From Planctomycetaceae bacterium (GTDB lineage: Bacteria; Planctomycetota; Planctomycetia; Pirellulales; Pirellulaceae), in the NCBI GenBank assembly GCA_007695205.1, contig REEF01000679.1, positions 1 through 6,264 of the forward strand: DNA of 6,264 nt, written 5' to 3'. The first letter of the stretch is position 1, and each line of letters begins with the position of its first letter. The notes below the pieces were generated by a model. That model searched no databases, was not told the origin of the DNA, and was given only the letters and a program-made list of their open reading frames with translations. Positions 1 through 6,182 of the stretch are shown one piece after another. The position numbers and the translations under genes were made by a program.

Positions 1-2554
1 AGCCGCGATAAGTAAAAGGTTGCTCCGGTGCGGTCTGTTGTTGGCGTGGTTGTGGAGTTCCCTGCAATTGAAGCCCACCGAGAAAACCGTGGCGACTTGT
101 GGAAAAGGAGACAAAACCGTCGCTCCAAACCGCATCGTAGGTCAGCGTGTCGGGGTTGAAGCAAGCGGAGAGTTCTTGATTGTCGCCCAGCCGTACACAA
201 ACACCCCGCGGAATCGTCAGCCCTTGGCCGCGAAACACGCCGGCTTGGACAACTCCCAGGTCCGTTTCATTCCAACGATTGCTGGCCCAGTCCCCTTCGG
301 TCTGGTTCCCGAAGTGCCCATGCTGTCCGCCGTCGAGCCCGGGTGACGCGGGCAAGAGCATCGGGACATGATGTTGCCCGCGAAAGTGCTCGGCCTGCTT
401 CGTATAAAACTCATAGACACGATCACGATTGACAGGATGTTTTGAGTTCGGCCAACGCTGGGGTGCAAGCGGCTGCTTTGTGAAGTCAAACTCGGCCGGT
501 CCATGCATCTGGGAATGCGCGATCATCTGCTGCAGCGCCGGCGACAGCGGTTGCCCATCGCGTCCCAGTTCACTCAAAAAACGGATCAAATCGAGTTGCT
601 GCTGGCGGGTCATCGCGGCGGTCAATCCGTCGGGCATCACCGACCCGCCGACCAATTCCTCTTCAATGTCATCTCTGGCGATGGTCGTCAGCTTTCCGGA
701 TGCGGGATCGCGCAGCGTGACATTCTGTTCGGTGGAATCCGCTTTGTATCCCGTGATGATCTCGTTATCGACGGTCAAAATCCGCCAAGTCGTGAACTCA
801 GGTTTCACCTCACGCTTGGGCCACAATACCGACTCGACGATGTGGGCGAGTGGGCGGTCTTTCGCAACCGCTGATAAGTCAGGTCCGACGGCGCCGCCAT
901 GATCGCCAATCTTATGACAGGACAAACAAGCCACTTTCGCATCGCTGAAAATGACGGCTCCGCGAGCGGCGTCGCCCAGATTTCGCGAGTCCCGCACCAG
1001 CCCAGCGACCAGTTCGGCATCATAAGGCAGTTCCCGTGCGGGCACACTATTGGAACTGTGCTCGGAATGTTCGCCAGGTGGATCAGCCGGCTTTGAATCA
1101 TTCGGATGGAACTGCCACCAACCGATCGTCGCCTCGTCGCGCGACGCTGTCATCACCGGCTTGTTTGGAATCTCTCTCAAGCCTTTGGAGATCCGCACCC
1201 AGTCGATCGTTCCGCTGCAACCCAGCCCGCCTTCGACCAGTCGGCCAATGCCCAGTGATCCGGGGACACGGGCTCCGCCGGTGCGACGTTCGATTGCCTG
1301 GTCAGCGACCTTTCGGCCATCGACATACAGCTTCACGCGATCCGGTCCGAAGGTCATCGCCAGTGCATGGGGCTGGCCGTCACAAATCATCACGTCACTG
1401 CGGATATGATCGGGTTGCCAACCGGGCAAGTAGGCCGTCAAGTGGCCGCTGCCGTTCATGGTGAATAATTCCCAATGGTCGATCGACTGCTTGGTATCGC
1501 TCGCCACCAGGATGTTGTACTGATCGCGGCGATCCAGCGTCGCACGAACTTCAACCGTGATCGGGGGACGCCGGTACGCGTCCGATCCGGGGACCAGACG
1601 CCCGCGATCGACGGCGGATGTCGCACCGCTTGGTCGCGACTCGATCGGCTTGGGATCAACCGGCTTGGGATCAACGGGTCGCGGACCGCCACTGCCTGGT
1701 TTCTCGATCTCCTTGCGAACCCACTGCAGCCCATCGCGGTTCTCCAACAGTGAATCGCGGGCGTCAAGCTGATCGCGATGGTCGAGAATTCCGATTCTCC
1801 CATCGTAACCGCTGTCCAGAATCGTACGGATCATCTCGGCTTCGTGTGTGCCTTTGCCGATTCCAAGAATCTTTGGCTGGGCCCGATCATTCATGCCGTT
1901 CAAGTTCAGGCAGTGCAAATACGGCAACATGATCTTGAGCGACTCAGACCAGTCGGCGATATGCCCATGTCCATGATGGAAGTTGTAAACGATGCCGACA
2001 TGATCGTGCCCCAACTCGCGCAGACGCTGGCACACGGCGACCAAGTTCCGCGGCTCACCGCCCCAGCCGCCGTGGTTGTACAAGCCGAGTTTACAACCCA
2101 TCGCTTTGGTCCGCTTGGCGAGCGCCAACTTTTGCTGGGCGGCCGCTTCCACTTTTGCCGCCTGGTCGTCTCCACCGGGGTCGCCAAGCGTTTGCCAGAT
2201 TTGAGGCTGCAGCTTGTATTTTTCGAACAACGCAAAGGCATCTTCATGAACGTTCCAGAAGGCAAAGAACTCGATGCCATGCTTTTGATATTCCAGGATC
2301 TCCTGTTCAAACGTCGGCACATGCTCCGCACGCCAATCGTAGGCGCTGCGGTTGATCCCGAGTTCTTTCAGCATCCGCGCACGCTCAGCCGGCCCACGTT
2401 TCGCGGCATCGAACGGTACGATGCACCAGGCGACAAGATTATCCTGCCGCAGAATAGCGGTGTTGTCAGGTTCTGGTATGCGATTTTGAGCCATGGAAAA
2501 CGTACTACTGCAGATGATCAGCAGAAACGTAAGGCAACGGATGTTATGGGTCAT
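1..2554 (-). CDS. Secreted multidomain c-type cytochrome: TIM barrel + LamG-like + PVC haem domain + DUF6797 (3' end beyond window)
   Basis: The frame is open without a break from the ATG at 2554 to the left edge (851 codons, C-terminus missing). Residues 1-22 form a Sec signal peptide (hydrophobic CLTFLLII core, cleavage likely after SMA), so the protein should be exported. Residues about 40-285 resemble the sugar phosphate isomerase/epimerase TIM barrel (NLVAW start, GLYNHGGWGGEP, YNFHHGHGH). A Pro-rich linker follows (294-303, VDPKPVDPKP), then a LamG/concanavalin-like domain (about 330-480, with VKLYVDGRKV). Residues about 525-665 match the Pirellula/Verrucomicrobium-type haem-binding family: CLSCH at 543-547 binds haem, GPDLS follows, and M640 in MPDGL is a possible axial ligand. 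Residues about 715-851 resemble DUF6797 (GLDGGQHGHFGNQ, RWNETDLGVVQAGVFRG). Role inferred: extracytoplasmic electron transfer linked to carbohydrate processing; substrate unknown. In-frame ATGs at 2566 and 2584 are alternative starts; none has a clear Shine-Dalgarno site. It lies 51 bases after the GntR gene and is probably in its operon. Confidence 0.88.
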   Translation of the reverse strand, partial: MTHNIRCLTFLLIICSSTFSMAQNRIPEPDNTAILRQDNLVAWCIVPFDAAKRGPAERARMLKELGINRSAYDWRAEHVPTFEQEILEYQKHGIEFFAFWNVHEDAFALFEKYKLQPQIWQTLGDPGGDDQAAKVEAAAQQKLALAKRTKAMGCKLGLYNHGGWGGEPRNLVAVCQRLRELGHDHVGIVYNFHHGHGHIADWSESLKIMLPYLHCLNLNGMNDRAQPKILGIGKGTHEAEMIRTILDSGYDGRIGILDHRDQLDARDSLLENRDGLQWVRKEIEKPGSGGPRPVDPKPVDPKPIESRPSGATSAVDRGRLVPGSDAYRRPPITVEVRATLDRRDQYNILVASDTKQSIDHWELFTMNGSGHLTAYLPGWQPDHIRSDVMICDGQPHALAMTFGPDRVKLYVDGRKVADQAIERRTGGARVPGSLGIGRLVEGGLGCSGTIDWVRISKGLREIPNKPVMTASRDEATIGWWQFHPNDSKPADPPGEHSEHSSNSVPARELPYDAELVAGLVRDSRNLGDAARGAVIFSDAKVACLSCHKIGDHGGAVGPDLSAVAKDRPLAHIVESVLWPKREVKPEFTTWRILTVDNEIITGYKADSTEQNVTLRDPASGKLTTIARDDIEEELVGGSVMPDGLTAAMTRQQQLDLIRFLSELGRDGQPLSPALQQMIAHSQMHGPAEFDFTKQPLAPQRWPNSKHPVNRDRVYEFYTKQAEHFRGQHHVPMLLPASPGLDGGQHGHFGNQTEGDWASNRWNETDLGVVQAGVFRGQGLTIPRGVCVRLGDNQELSACFNPDTLTYDAVWSDGFVSFSTSRHGFLGGLQLQGTPQPRQQQTAPEQPFTYRG
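1646..1675 (-). repeat. Perfect 15-bp tandem duplication in the interdomain linker
   Basis: The 15-base unit CGGCTTGGGATCAAC occurs twice head to tail (1646-1660 and 1661-1675). On the coding (minus) strand it gives VDPKP twice, residues 294-303 of the cytochrome fusion, between the TIM barrel and the LamG-like domain. The unit is a whole number of codons, so copy-number change would only lengthen or shorten a flexible Pro-rich linker. Confidence 0.9.
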
Positions 2555-2605
2555 AGGAAGTCTCATCAAGAAATGGTCAAGCATGTTTCATTCTGGTCGA
2601 GTCAG

Positions 2606-3280
2606 TCAGCCCCGTTTTCCAGCCCAGACGAGCGCCTCTTCAAGCCGCGCCGTCACGTGATCCGCCATCGCTTTGCGCGCTTGCGCCGGTCGCCCAGTCG
2701 CCAGTGTATCCAGGATGGCGATATGTTCCTCGAGCGCCTGCTGCAGCGCGGTCCGTTTTCCAGTGATCACGCAGAAACTGCGGACCAGCAGTCGGTAACG
2801 ACGGATTTCGTTTCTCAACCGGTCGTTCCCACTGGCCGTCGCGATCGCTTCATGGAAACGCAAATCGTAAGCGATCGCTCGTTCGCACCAATCGACGTCG
2901 CCAATGTGCTGATGAAGTTCATCAGCTTCGGCCCGTAACGTCGCCAGCACATCGGCTGTGATTCGCTTGGCGGCGCGTTCAGCGGCGGCCGCCTCAAGCT
3001 GCAGACGGACCTCGTAGATCTCACGAATATCGTCTGCCGAAAACTCGGCGACTCGAGCCTTGTGGTTGCCAACCTGCTGGACCAGTCCGTCGCGTTCAAG
3101 CAGTTTCAAAGCCTCTCGCAACGGAGTTCGGCTGACGTCAAGCTGCTTGGCCAAACCGACACTGTTCAGTTCGCAGCCGTGGGCCAGTTGCCCCGACACG
3201 ATGGCTTCAGCCAGCGTTTCGTAGATCGACTCGACCAGCGACACTCGCCGGACGGTCTTGCTCAGTTCAAGTGAGTTCAT
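2606..3280 (-). CDS. GntR-family transcriptional regulator, FCD (FadR C-terminal) subfamily
   Basis: This 224-residue protein has the usual length for an FCD-type GntR regulator. Residues 11-78 are the winged helix-turn-helix, with the hallmark SRTPLREALKLLERDGLV at 50-67 as recognition helix and the start of the wing. Residues about 80-220 are the helical FCD effector domain. D139, H143, H186 and H208 sit where the family places its metal ligands (D-x3-H, then two spaced His), so a metal-assisted carboxylate or sugar-acid ligand is likely. The ligand itself is not readable. The gene points toward the cytochrome fusion and is divergent from the alpha/beta hydrolase, the classical arrangement for a local regulator. 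No Shine-Dalgarno site precedes the ATG. A TAAAAT hexamer (minus strand, 3295-3290) could be a -10 for a very short leader, but no matching -35 is seen. Fold and family are secure; targets are inferred. Confidence 0.95.
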   Translation of the reverse strand: MNSLELSKTVRRVSLVESIYETLAEAIVSGQLAHGCELNSVGLAKQLDVSRTPLREALKLLERDGLVQQVGNHKARVAEFSADDIREIYEVRLQLEAAAAERAAKRITADVLATLRAEADELHQHIGDVDWCERAIAYDLRFHEAIATASGNDRLRNEIRRYRLLVRSFCVITGKRTALQQALEEHIAILDTLATGRPAQARKAMADHVTARLEEALVWAGKRG

Positions 3281-3339
3281 GGCGGGTAAATTTTAATGAA
3301 GTGATCTGCTTGGGCGAGCGGAAGCAATGGTTTTACGGA

Positions 3340-3395
3340 TAGTGGGATTCGCCAGAATTCCATTTGTTCGCGGGGAATTCTGGCGAATCCCACTA
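3340..3395. repeat. Perfect 22-bp inverted repeat (hairpin), copy 1 of an interspersed palindrome
   Basis: Left arm 3340-3361 and right arm 3374-3395 are exact reverse complements, separated by a 12-base loop. The arm begins TAGTGGGATTCGCC and carries GAATTC near its inner end. The element lies 60 bases upstream of the GntR start. A second copy lies at 4478-4538 with an unrelated loop. Identical arms and unrelated loops point to a dispersed repeat rather than a gene-specific terminator, and there is no T-run after it on either strand. From memory, sequences of this kind recur in Rhodopirellula-like genomes; I could not check this. Confidence 0.9.
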
Positions 3396-3432
3396 CATCG
3401 GGTACGTTTTCATCTGCCGGTCGCCTCGGTAC

Positions 3433-3461
3433 TTTACAGCCAGTTTCCCGGCCTGTATTCT
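3433..3461 (+). promoter_or_regulatory. Candidate sigma-70-like promoter for the alpha/beta hydrolase
   Basis: TTTACA at 3433-3438 (5 of 6 to TTGACA) is followed after exactly 17 bases by TATTCT at 3456-3461 (4 of 6 to TATAAT). The predicted start of transcription, near 3468-3470, gives a leader of about 90 bases before the hydrolase ATG. The promoter lies between the divergent genes and its -10 is overlapped by the CTGTATACAG palindrome. Motif matches only. Confidence 0.4.
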
Positions 3462-3469
3462 GTATACAG
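3460..3469. promoter_or_regulatory. Candidate GntR/FCD operator, CTGTATACAG palindrome
   Basis: A perfect 10-bp palindrome with the GTATAC core lies between the GntR gene and the divergent hydrolase. FCD-type GntR regulators often bind short palindromes centred on GT-rich/AC-rich half-sites (NNGTATACNN-like). It overlaps the last two bases of the candidate -10 and the likely transcription start, where bound protein would block initiation. Assignment to the neighbouring regulator is inference from position and motif. Confidence 0.5.
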
Positions 3470-3501
3470 TGCGCAGACAGTCATCGTTTGTCAAGTCCGT
3501 C

Positions 3502-3521
3502 GTACGTTAACCGGAACGTAC
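3502..3521. repeat. Short inverted repeat in the hydrolase leader
   Basis: GTACGTT (3502-3508) and AACGTAC (3515-3521) are perfect 7-bp arms around a 6-base spacer, 37 bases before the hydrolase ATG. It could be a small leader hairpin or a second protein-binding site. Arms this short can arise by chance. Confidence 0.35.
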
Positions 3522-3557
3522 CCTCCATTCGGCTGGCCGCTTATTATCGAGCAGTGC

Positions 3558-4409
3558 ATGCGAGAACAACAAATCCGAATCGGCCAGCGCCGCCTGAACT
3601 ATGCCGTGTCGTCGCTTGACGCACCGGCCTTGGTGATGATGCATGGAGTCACACGTCGTTGGCAAACGTTCCTGCCGCTGTGGTCATCTTTGGCCTCGCG
3701 TTGGCAGCTTTCCGCGATCGATTTTCGCGGCCACGGTTCGTCCGACAATGTTAACGGCGGTTACCGGGTTTGTGATTATGCGGAGGACGTGATCGCGTTG
3801 ATCGATTCACAATTGGATCGTCCGGTCGTGCTCTATGGTCATTCGCTCGGAGCGATGGTGGCGGCTGATGTGGCCGGAAATCGAAGTGATCGAATCGCGG
3901 CCGTCGTCCTCGAAGACCCGCCGCTTCACACCATGGGGCAGCGAATTGCGAAGACACCGTTTTTGAGTTTTTTTGAGGCACTGCAGACGCTGGCCGGCGA
4001 TGCACGCGGGGTCGCAGCGATCGCCAGCGAGTTGGGCGACGCGATGATTCATGACCCGGTCGAGGCAACGCGGACGCGTTTGGGCGATCTTCGGGATGCC
4101 GCGTCGTTGCGTTTCATGGCCGGTTGTCTGAAACGACTCGATCCCGCCGTACTGGAACCGATCGTCCAGGGACAATGGCTCGAAGGCTTTGACGCCCAGT
4201 CCGTCTTCAGTCGTGTGCAGTGTCCCTGTTTGTTGATTCAAGCCGATCCGACGGCGGGCGGCATGCTGATGGATGACGACGCCGATTCGCTTGGAACGTG
4301 GCTGGCAGACCCGGTGCGAGTGAAGTTCCATGGCAGCGGACATCTGGTTCACTGGAACAAGACCACCGAACTACTGAACTGCCTGCACGGATTTTTGGAG
4401 TCTGCTTAA
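3558..4409 (+). CDS. Alpha/beta hydrolase fold protein
   Basis: This 283-residue cytoplasmic protein (no signal peptide) has the usual size for a single-domain alpha/beta hydrolase. The oxyanion-hole region is H29-G30 in LVMMHGVTRRW, the strand 4 region reads AIDFRGHGSSD (53-63), and the nucleophile elbow is GHSLG with S96. H262 in GSGHLVHW is the catalytic His and D230 in LLIQADP is the likely acid. A helical cap lies at about 125-210. It may act on esters, lactones or C-C bonds; the motifs do not choose. The frame is open upstream to an ATG at 3327, but that stretch covers the hairpin repeat and the promoter, and homology-like sequence begins only at MREQQIRIGQ, so the ATG at 3558 is preferred. 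It has only a weak GAG-like site upstream. It is divergent from the GntR gene and 165 bases upstream of the amidohydrolase. Confidence 0.92.
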   Translation: MREQQIRIGQRRLNYAVSSLDAPALVMMHGVTRRWQTFLPLWSSLASRWQLSAIDFRGHGSSDNVNGGYRVCDYAEDVIALIDSQLDRPVVLYGHSLGAMVAADVAGNRSDRIAAVVLEDPPLHTMGQRIAKTPFLSFFEALQTLAGDARGVAAIASELGDAMIHDPVEATRTRLGDLRDAASLRFMAGCLKRLDPAVLEPIVQGQWLEGFDAQSVFSRVQCPCLLIQADPTAGGMLMDDDADSLGTWLADPVRVKFHGSGHLVHWNKTTELLNCLHGFLESA

Positions 4410-4477
4410 GTGTGGCCAACACGAAACGCCCGTGCGGACGAGGCAACGTATAAGGACAACGCTGTGAAGCGTCTTCG
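4410..4477 (+). other. First part of the hydrolase-amidohydrolase gap
   Basis: No gene is seen here. A TATAAG hexamer at 4449-4454 resembles a -10 box but has no recognisable -35 at a normal distance, so a separate promoter for the amidohydrolase is possible but unproven. A very short GAAG/CTTC stem at 4466-4476 precedes the second hairpin repeat. No terminator with a T-run separates the two genes. Confidence 0.3.
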
Positions 4478-4538
4478 TAGTGGGATTCGCCAGAATTCCC
4501 GCGTCGGTGCCCTGCAAGGGAACTCTGGCGAGTTCCAC
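4478..4538. repeat. Diverged copy 2 of the interspersed palindrome
   Basis: The left arm (4478-4499) is identical over 22 bases to the left arm of the copy at 3340. The right arm (4518-4538) differs from that of copy 1 at three positions. Arms 4480-4500 and 4518-4538 still pair around a 17-base loop. In plus-strand RNA two of the three changes become G-U pairs (4484 with 4534; 4486 with 4532) and one is an A-C mismatch (4495 with 4523). It lies in the gap between the two hydrolase genes and ends 36 bases before the amidohydrolase ATG. Confidence 0.85.
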
Positions 4539-4562
4539 ACCATTCGAAATCCTGGCCTGCTT

Positions 4563-4568
4563 GAGGAG
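4563..4568 (+). promoter_or_regulatory. Strong Shine-Dalgarno site of the amidohydrolase
   Basis: GAGGAG lies 6 bases before the ATG at 4575, near-ideal spacing. It fixes the start of the amidohydrolase and stands out because the other three genes of the window lack a clear site. Confidence 0.8.
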
Positions 4569-4574
4569 TGAAAC

Positions 4575-5876
4575 ATGAAAACAGCAACTGGAACGACGTT
4601 GGTTCACAACGGCCAACTCATCGATGGAACCGGTTCACCACCTGTTCCCGACGCGGCGGTCCTAATCAAACAGGGCCGTCTCTGCTATGCGGGTCCTGCC
4701 GTTGATGCTCCCGCTGTTCCCCCAGATGCGGAAAGGATTGATGCAAGAGGTGGCACCATCATGCCCGGTCTTGTTGAGGCGCATTTCCACGCCACTTACT
4801 TCAACATCCTGGAACTTCAGGATCTGGATATTAAATACCCGGTCGAATATGTCAGCATTCTCAGTGCGGTCAATACCAAGCTGGCACTCGAATGCGGCTA
4901 CACGGCGGCCCGCAGCGGCGGCTGTTTATTCAACGTCGATGTCTGGCTGAAACAGGCCATCGAAAACGACCTTATCGCCGGGCCACGTCTGAGCGCCAGT
5001 GGTCGTGAGATTTGCAGCGCAGGCGGGCTGATGGATTGGAACCCGGAGTTTCGAAAGATCGGCATGGAAGGTCTCGTCTTCATCATCAACGGTGTTGAGG
5101 ACGCGCGTCGTGCGGTGCGGGCACTGGTCAAGGACGGCATCGAGTGGGTGAAGACCTATCCGACCGGTGACGCCGCTTCGCCGGACACCAATGATCATCA
5201 CACGCTGTGCATGACGTTTGAGGAAATGAACGCGGTGGTGCAGACCGCGCACAATCACAAACTGAAGGTCACCGGCCATTGCCGCGCCACCGAGGGAATC
5301 AAGAACGCACTCAAGGCCGGATACGATTGCATCGAGCACGGGACGTTCATCGACGACGAATGCCTCGATCTGCTGCTGGCCCGTGACGTTCCTTGCGTGC
5401 CAGCACTCTACTTTGAAAAGGCGAGCGTCCTGCGCGGACCCGAATTTGGCCTGCCGCAGAGCGTGATCGACGGCCATCAGGAGACGCTCGACGGCGGCAT
5501 CGCCTCGGCTCTGCGCATACTCCGTGCCGGTGGCCGGATCGGTCTGGGTGGCGATTACGGCTTTGGCTGGAATCCGCATGGCGACTACGCCCGCGAGATC
5601 ACCTTTTTCGTAAAGGATGTCGGCTTCACGCCGCTGGAGGCGATCATGTGCGCGACCAAGACCGGCGCGGAGATCATGGGCCGCGCGGACGATTTCGGCA
5701 CGGTGGAGATCGGCAAGCTGGCTGACCTGCTGGTCGTTGATGGCGATGTGGCCAGCGACATCACGCTGCTGGAAGACCGCAGCCGTTTCATCGCCGTCAT
5801 GCAAGGCGGGATCATCAAGGCCGGCCAACTCACCCGCACCGCGCGCACATGGGATAACGCCATCAAGATGGGATAG
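4575..5876 (+). CDS. Metal-dependent amidohydrolase (imidazolonepropionase / Xaa-Pro dipeptidase-like)
   Basis: This 433-residue protein is full length for the subgroup. The N-terminal beta-sandwich part carries LVHNGQLIDGTG (9-20) and leads into IMPGLVEAHFH, giving metal ligands H70 and H72. K193 in EWVKTYPTG is the likely carboxylated bridging Lys, H235 (VTGHC) and H255 (CIEHGT) are the next two His ligands, and D327 (GLGGDYGF) is the catalytic Asp. The C-terminal signature GTVEIGKLADLLVVDGD (375-391) closes the sandwich. All binuclear-site residues are present, so an active hydrolase is expected. Characterised relatives of this group cleave dipeptides ending in Pro, Arg or Lys, or amide and carbamate compounds; the substrate here is unknown. 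No signal peptide, so cytoplasmic. It follows the alpha/beta hydrolase on the same strand after 165 bases that include a hairpin repeat, so co-transcription is possible but not certain. Confidence 0.94.
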   Translation: MKTATGTTLVHNGQLIDGTGSPPVPDAAVLIKQGRLCYAGPAVDAPAVPPDAERIDARGGTIMPGLVEAHFHATYFNILELQDLDIKYPVEYVSILSAVNTKLALECGYTAARSGGCLFNVDVWLKQAIENDLIAGPRLSASGREICSAGGLMDWNPEFRKIGMEGLVFIINGVEDARRAVRALVKDGIEWVKTYPTGDAASPDTNDHHTLCMTFEEMNAVVQTAHNHKLKVTGHCRATEGIKNALKAGYDCIEHGTFIDDECLDLLLARDVPCVPALYFEKASVLRGPEFGLPQSVIDGHQETLDGGIASALRILRAGGRIGLGGDYGFGWNPHGDYAREITFFVKDVGFTPLEAIMCATKTGAEIMGRADDFGTVEIGKLADLLVVDGDVASDITLLEDRSRFIAVMQGGIIKAGQLTRTARTWDNAIKMG

Positions 5877-5906
5877 CATGAATGGCTTAATCGAAATGAA
5901 GCAATT

Positions 5907-5991
5907 GGGAACACTAATTTTCTTTAATCGAACAATAAAGAAGAAAGAAGGTTCATCCCAAAACCTCATTGGCAATAGACTCGGCATCACT
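5907..5991 (+). repeat. Degenerate direct repeat, unit A
   Basis: The unit starts GGGAACACTAAT, continues through TAATCGAACA, a GAAGAAAGAA block and CATCC, and ends CGGCATCACT. The same blocks occur in the same order in unit B at 6086-6182 with small insertions. The order of several conserved blocks, not just base composition, supports true duplication. Confidence 0.7.
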
Positions 5992-6053
5992 GACTCCGCG
6001 AATGGTCTCAAGCCTCAATCGCGTGCAATGAGATTAGTGTGCGATTAGCTTAA

Positions 6054-6097
6054 ATTAGTGTTCCAAAACTTATCCATCCTGGCCTGGGAACACTAAT
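6054..6097. repeat. 11-bp inverted repeat built on the CACTAAT heptamer
   Basis: ATTAGTGTTCC (6054-6064) and GGAACACTAAT (6087-6097) are exact reverse complements with a 22-base spacer. The right arm is also the head of direct-repeat unit B. Further copies of the heptamer lie at 5912-5918 and 6101-6107 (forward) and 6033-6039 (reverse). Confidence 0.75.
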
Positions 6098-6182
6098 CTT
6101 CACTAATCGAACACTCATGAAGAAAGAAAGCCCATCCAAAGACTTCAATGGCGACTGAAACTCAAATTGACCCGGCATCACT
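6086..6182 (+). repeat. Degenerate direct repeat, unit B
   Basis: Second unit of the repeat described at 5907-5991: GGGAACACTAAT head, CTAATCGAACA, GAAGAAAGAA, CCATCC and the CGGCATCACT tail in the same order. It is about 12 bases longer than unit A, mostly between the CAATGGC-like block and the tail. Confidence 0.7.

Noticed and set aside
1778..2938. A 386-codon plus-strand open frame
   Set aside because: It lies opposite the cytochrome fusion and the GntR gene, both of which have clear family motifs on the minus strand. Its own translation shows no recognisable domain and it crosses both gene ends.
3340..3395. Hairpin as a Rho-independent terminator
   Set aside because: No T-run follows on either strand, it sits upstream of both divergent genes, and the same arm occurs elsewhere in the window with another loop.
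3327..3557. 77-codon N-terminal extension of the alpha/beta hydrolase
   Set aside because: The stretch contains the perfect hairpin repeat, the promoter-like pair and the operator-like palindrome. Hydrolase-like sequence begins only after the ATG at 3558.
5920..5942. AT-rich stem after the amidohydrolase as a terminator
   Set aside because: The 7-bp stem is weak and no T-run follows it.
4926..6011. A 361-codon minus-strand open frame
   Set aside because: It is antisense to the amidohydrolase, whose complete active site is on the plus strand. The long open frame is explained by GC-rich codon bias.
5879..6048. Small 56-codon plus-strand frame just after the amidohydrolase stop
   Set aside because: No ribosome site of its own, no recognisable motif, and it runs through unit A of the degenerate repeat. 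Low-complexity Lys/Arg-rich composition fits AT-rich non-coding DNA.
5907..6182. CRISPR array
   Set aside because: Only two long degenerate units, no regular spacers, no cas genes.
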